In this document: positions 61,696 through 64,000 of the stretch, piece after piece
Position numbering within the stretch: the stretch's first letter is position 1
How the letters are laid out: each line of letters starts with the position of its first letter
NCBI GenBank assembly: GCA_944326305.1
Contig: CALVDL010000002.1
Location: 62,001 to 126,000, forward strand
Direction: 5' to 3'
DNA: 64,000 bases
Origin: an uncultured Bacteroidales bacterium
GTDB lineage: Bacteria > Bacteroidota > Bacteroidia > Bacteroidales > UBA932
Position numbers and translations under genes: made by a program
Notes under the pieces: model-generated
Databases searched by the model: none
The model's input: only the letters and a program-made list of their open reading frames with translations
What the model was told of the DNA's origin: nothing

Positions 61696-63003
61696 TCATT
61701 TTTCGGCGGAAGGAGCGGCATTGTCCGGATAGGTGAACGGGATGAACCTGGTCATGATGAAAATCGGTATCACAGCCGCCATTACCGCTATGAAGAAGAC
61801 CTTGTATCCGAGAGCATCGCTCAGGAAGCCGGAAACCGCTCCTGTCATCATCACGGAGAGGTTCATGATACCCGAAGCGAACGCGTAGTGCGCCATCTGG
61901 TGCTTTCCCGGGGCCACCTGCTGCATCATGAAGAGCGTAAGCCCCACAAAACCGAAACCGTAGCCGAAATATTCCACCACTATGCCGGAGCCTATCAGCA
62001 GCACCGACTCGGGCTGCACCCATGCGAAATATGTGTAGACCAGGAAAGGAAGGTTGAAAATGCACACAAGGGAGAAAAGCGCCTTCCTGAGGCCGAGATG
62101 CGAGATGTAGTACCCGGCAAGAAGCGACCCCAGGACAAATGCCGCGGCCCCGAAAGAGCCGTAGAAAACGCCTATCTGCTGCTCCGAAAGGCCGAGCCCA
62201 CCGTCAGCCCTGGAGGCTTTGAGGAAAAGGGGTACGATCTTCATCACGAATCCTTCACCGAGACGGTAGAGGATTATGAAAAGGATGTACCAGCCGATGT
62301 ATTTCTTGGTGAAGAAGTCCCGTATCACCGCCCAGAGTTCGCCCATGACGGCTCCTGCGGACCTTGGCTGCGACTGCGGCGCCGCGCTTGAAGGAAGCGA
62401 TTTCGAATGGTATAGGCCCAGGAGCACCAGGATTGCCCCGCAGGCGACCATGATGACCGTCCATGCCGGAAGGGCAGCTTCCTGCGGTGTCGCGCCTCCA
62501 GCCCTGAAATGGTCGATAAGCACACCTGCAATATATACCAGAAGGCCGGTAGCGACAAGTTTGGCAAGGTTGTAGAACGCGCCCTGCCAGCCTATATACT
62601 TCGCCTGGTCCTGCTTGGAGAGCTCCGCCATGTAAAGCCCGTCAAGGGCAATGTCATGGGTGGCGCCGCTCATGGCAATTACAGCAAGAAGCGCTATGCT
62701 TACGGCAAAGAAATCAGGCAGGTGCAGGGCCAGGGCCACAAGGCCGAACCCCACCCCCGAGACAAGCTGTGTCACCACTACAAAGAACTTCTTGGTCTTG
62801 AAAATCTCCAGGAAAGGGCTCCAGAGGAACTTGATCGTCCACGGGAACATGATTACCGAAGTCCACAGCGCTATCTGGCTGTCCTCGATTCCAAGCCCCT
62901 TGAACATAAGGACGCATACCATATTCAATACGACAAATGGCATCCCCATGGCGAAATATGCGCTCGGGACCCATCTCAGCGGAGAATGCTTTTTAATGCT
63001 CAT
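61696..63003 (-). CDS. MFS transporter (inner membrane sugar/oligosaccharide importer)
   Basis: This 435-residue protein has about 12 hydrophobic helices: starting with VLNMVCVLMFKGLGIED at 25-41, then ALWTSVIMFPWTIKFLWSP, ALLAVIAMSGATHDIALDG, with the basic N-terminus inside. The type is that of AmpG/GPH-like MFS carriers encoded next to GH130 enzymes in mannose-GlcNAc loci, so it probably carries Man-GlcNAc or other trimmed glycans into the cytoplasm. It heads the operon that continues with GH130 and the three GH92 genes, with a promoter at 63,031-63,061. Confidence 0.88.
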   Translation of the reverse strand: MSIKKHSPLRWVPSAYFAMGMPFVVLNMVCVLMFKGLGIEDSQIALWTSVIMFPWTIKFLWSPFLEIFKTKKFFVVVTQLVSGVGFGLVALALHLPDFFAVSIALLAVIAMSGATHDIALDGLYMAELSKQDQAKYIGWQGAFYNLAKLVATGLLVYIAGVLIDHFRAGGATPQEAALPAWTVIMVACGAILVLLGLYHSKSLPSSAAPQSQPRSAGAVMGELWAVIRDFFTKKYIGWYILFIILYRLGEGFVMKIVPLFLKASRADGGLGLSEQQIGVFYGSFGAAAFVLGSLLAGYYISHLGLRKALFSLVCIFNLPFLVYTYFAWVQPESVLLIGSGIVVEYFGYGFGFVGLTLFMMQQVAPGKHQMAHYAFASGIMNLSVMMTGAVSGFLSDALGYKVFFIAVMAAVIPIFIMTRFIPFTYPDNAAPSAEK

Positions 63004-63030
63004 TTTCAGGTCCGGGTTTAATACATTCTA

Positions 63031-63061
63031 CAAATGTAACAATAAATCAGACACGTCCAAA
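63031..63061 (-). promoter_or_regulatory. Promoter of the MFS-GH130-GH92 operon
   Basis: Reading the minus strand, TTTG (63,061-63,058), a 19-bp spacer and TACATTTG (63,038-63,031) match the consensus completely. The leader to the ATG at 63,003 would be about 23 nt. Confidence 0.8.
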
Positions 63062-63073
63062 TCAAGCATTGGA

Positions 63074-63268
63074 TTTGCTCTTCTCCCGGCTTCTTGCTAT
63101 ATTTGGCCTGACGGCCACGTATACTGTAACGCCCCTGCAATGCAAATCATACAAGTCTGTTTGCATTGCTCCCGGCCTCTGCGTATATTTGGCCTGACGG
63201 CCACATATACTGTAGCGCCTCGGCAAAACAAGTAAACTTGTTTTGCTCTCGGCTTCTGCGTATATTTG
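63074..63268 (+). repeat. Three tandem promoter-like cassettes before the alarmone synthase gene
   Basis: TATATTTG occurs at 63,098, 63,184 and 63,261, each with 20 bp to TTTG (63,074), TTTG (63,160) or CTTG (63,237). The first two are followed by the same hairpin GGCCTGACGGCCA and a shared ACTGTA tail, at a spacing of 86 and 77 bp. Perfect 10-bp inverted repeats GCAATGCAAA/TTTGCATTGC (63,137-63,169) and GCAAAACAAG/CTTGTTTTGC (63,223-63,246) separate the copies. Only the third is directly ahead of the gene. Confidence 0.85.
63237..63268 (+). promoter_or_regulatory. Proximal promoter of the relA/spoT-family gene
   Basis: CTTG (63,237-63,240), 20-bp spacer and TATATTTG (63,261-63,268) form the third cassette. 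It lies 26 bp before the ATG at 63,295; the expected leader is about 22 nt. The -33 box deviates in one base. Confidence 0.65.
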
Positions 63269-63294
63269 AAAACGGACAAAAACGGACAGTCACT

Positions 63295-64000
63295 ATGGAC
63301 ACGGTAGAAGAATTGTTCCCCTCATTCACAGAAAAGGGGAAAGAGCTCGTAAGGGCGGCTTACTCCATAGCGGGAAAGGCCCTGGAGCAGCAGACAAGAG
63401 GAAACGGGAGACCATTTATCGAGCACCCTGTGAGGGTGGCCCGGATTGCAGCCGATGAAATCGGACTGCCGGCGGAATGCATTGCCGCCGTCTTCCTGCA
63501 TGAAGCCACGCGCTTCCATCCCGAAATCGACATCACCGCCGGGAACCTTTTCGGGAAAGACGTCCTTACCATGGTGGACGGGCTCAACAAGATATCCACC
63601 ATCAAGCCCAAGGACACAAGGCTCGAAGCGGAGAACTACAAAAAGCTGATTGTCTCATATTCAAAAGACCCGCGCGTAACTGTCCTCAAGCTCGCTGACA
63701 GGCTTGAGGTGATGCGGTCCCTGGACATGTTCCCGAAGCTCTCCAGGGAAAGGAAGATACTTGAGACCCTCATGCTGTACATCCCCATGGCGCACCAGCT
63801 CGGGCTGTACAACATGAAAAGCGAGATGGAGGACACGTATTTCCGCTATGCCGAGCCGGAGCAGTACCGTGCCATCACCAACAAGCTGAAAGCCACGGAA
63901 AAGGACCGGCAGGCTCTCATGACCCAGTTCATAGAGCCTCTGAAGCAGAAACTTTCCGACGCTGGCATACAGTACAAGCTGAAGATCAGGACAAAGACAG
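63295..64000 (+). CDS. RelA/SpoT-family alarmone synthase with degenerate HD domain (partial)
   Basis: This is the N-terminal 235 residues; the synthetase and later domains lie beyond the window. The HD region is recognisable: His44 (IEHPV), and LKLADRL (131-137). But the key HD pair reads His69-Glu70 (FLHEATRF), and the acidic ED pair that follows it in SpoT is missing. This suggests the hydrolase is inactive, leaving a RelA-like (p)ppGpp synthase. The gene is divergent from the glycan operon and preceded by repeated promoter elements. Confidence 0.9.
   Translation, partial: MDTVEELFPSFTEKGKELVRAAYSIAGKALEQQTRGNGRPFIEHPVRVARIAADEIGLPAECIAAVFLHEATRFHPEIDITAGNLFGKDVLTMVDGLNKISTIKPKDTRLEAENYKKLIVSYSKDPRVTVLKLADRLEVMRSLDMFPKLSRERKILETLMLYIPMAHQLGLYNMKSEMEDTYFRYAEPEQYRAITNKLKATEKDRQALMTQFIEPLKQKLSDAGIQYKLKIRTKT

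Overview
The window comes from a chromosome of the Bacteroidota, most likely the order Bacteroidales. The evidence is SusC/SusD pairs, FecR/ECF-sigma control, lipoproteins with BACON and DUF1735-like domains, and promoters matching the Bacteroides-type consensus (TTTG, 19-21 nt, TAnnTTTG). No rRNA, tRNA or CRISPR array was seen. The genus cannot be fixed from the sequence alone.

Region 1 (1 to about 30,350) is the right part of an integrated tailed phage, cut by the left window edge. From right to left on the minus strand it carries: a small Cro-sized gene, a LuxR-type HTH protein with a membrane segment, an orphan N6-methylase-like protein without an NPPY motif, a tyrosine integrase, an HNH endonuclease, three small genes, and a primase-helicase. 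A 383-bp non-coding block full of GTTGACGCC repeats follows (candidate origin or control region). The virion genes come next: protease-scaffold fusion, major capsid protein, a tail-tube or decoration-like protein, small and large terminase, portal, connectors, tape measure and large tail-tip proteins. Rightward from the immunity region run an HTH repressor with a heptad-repeat tail, an ORF6N protein and two lipoprotein genes that look like lysogenic-conversion cargo. The structure-rich stretch 30,198-30,756 separates phage from host.

Region 2 (30,757-38,919) is housekeeping: an esterase, a YugP-like membrane metalloprotease, alanine racemase, a low-molecular-weight tyrosine phosphatase, a DJ-1/PfpI protein, class I fumarase, peptide release factor 2 and AsnA asparagine synthetase. 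An (alpha/alpha)6 glycosidase fused to an SGNH (SASA-like) esterase at 38,993-41,014 leads into region 3.

Region 3 (41,339-63,003) is a polysaccharide utilisation locus that reads as a high-mannose N-glycan system. One leftward operon encodes SusC (with an STN signalling domain), SusD, a pseudo-GH18 surface protein, a DUF1735-LamG lipoprotein, a GH18 endo-beta-N-acetylglucosaminidase and a BACON/leucine-rich lipoprotein. FecR anti-sigma and an ECF sigma gene are divergent from each other. A second leftward operon encodes an MFS transporter, a GH130 mannosyl-GlcNAc phosphorylase and three GH92 alpha-mannosidases. The inferred route is: the endo-enzyme releases the glycan at the surface, SusCD imports it, GH92 enzymes trim alpha-mannose in the periplasm, the MFS carrier moves Man-GlcNAc inward, and GH130 phosphorolyses it. 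A complete promoter plus an intrinsic terminator lie antisense to the susC leader and predict a short DonS-like antisense RNA; this is the most notable regulatory find.

Region 4 (63,004-64,000) holds tandem copies of a promoter cassette and the start of a RelA/SpoT-type alarmone gene whose HD hydrolase motif is degenerate; it runs off the right edge.
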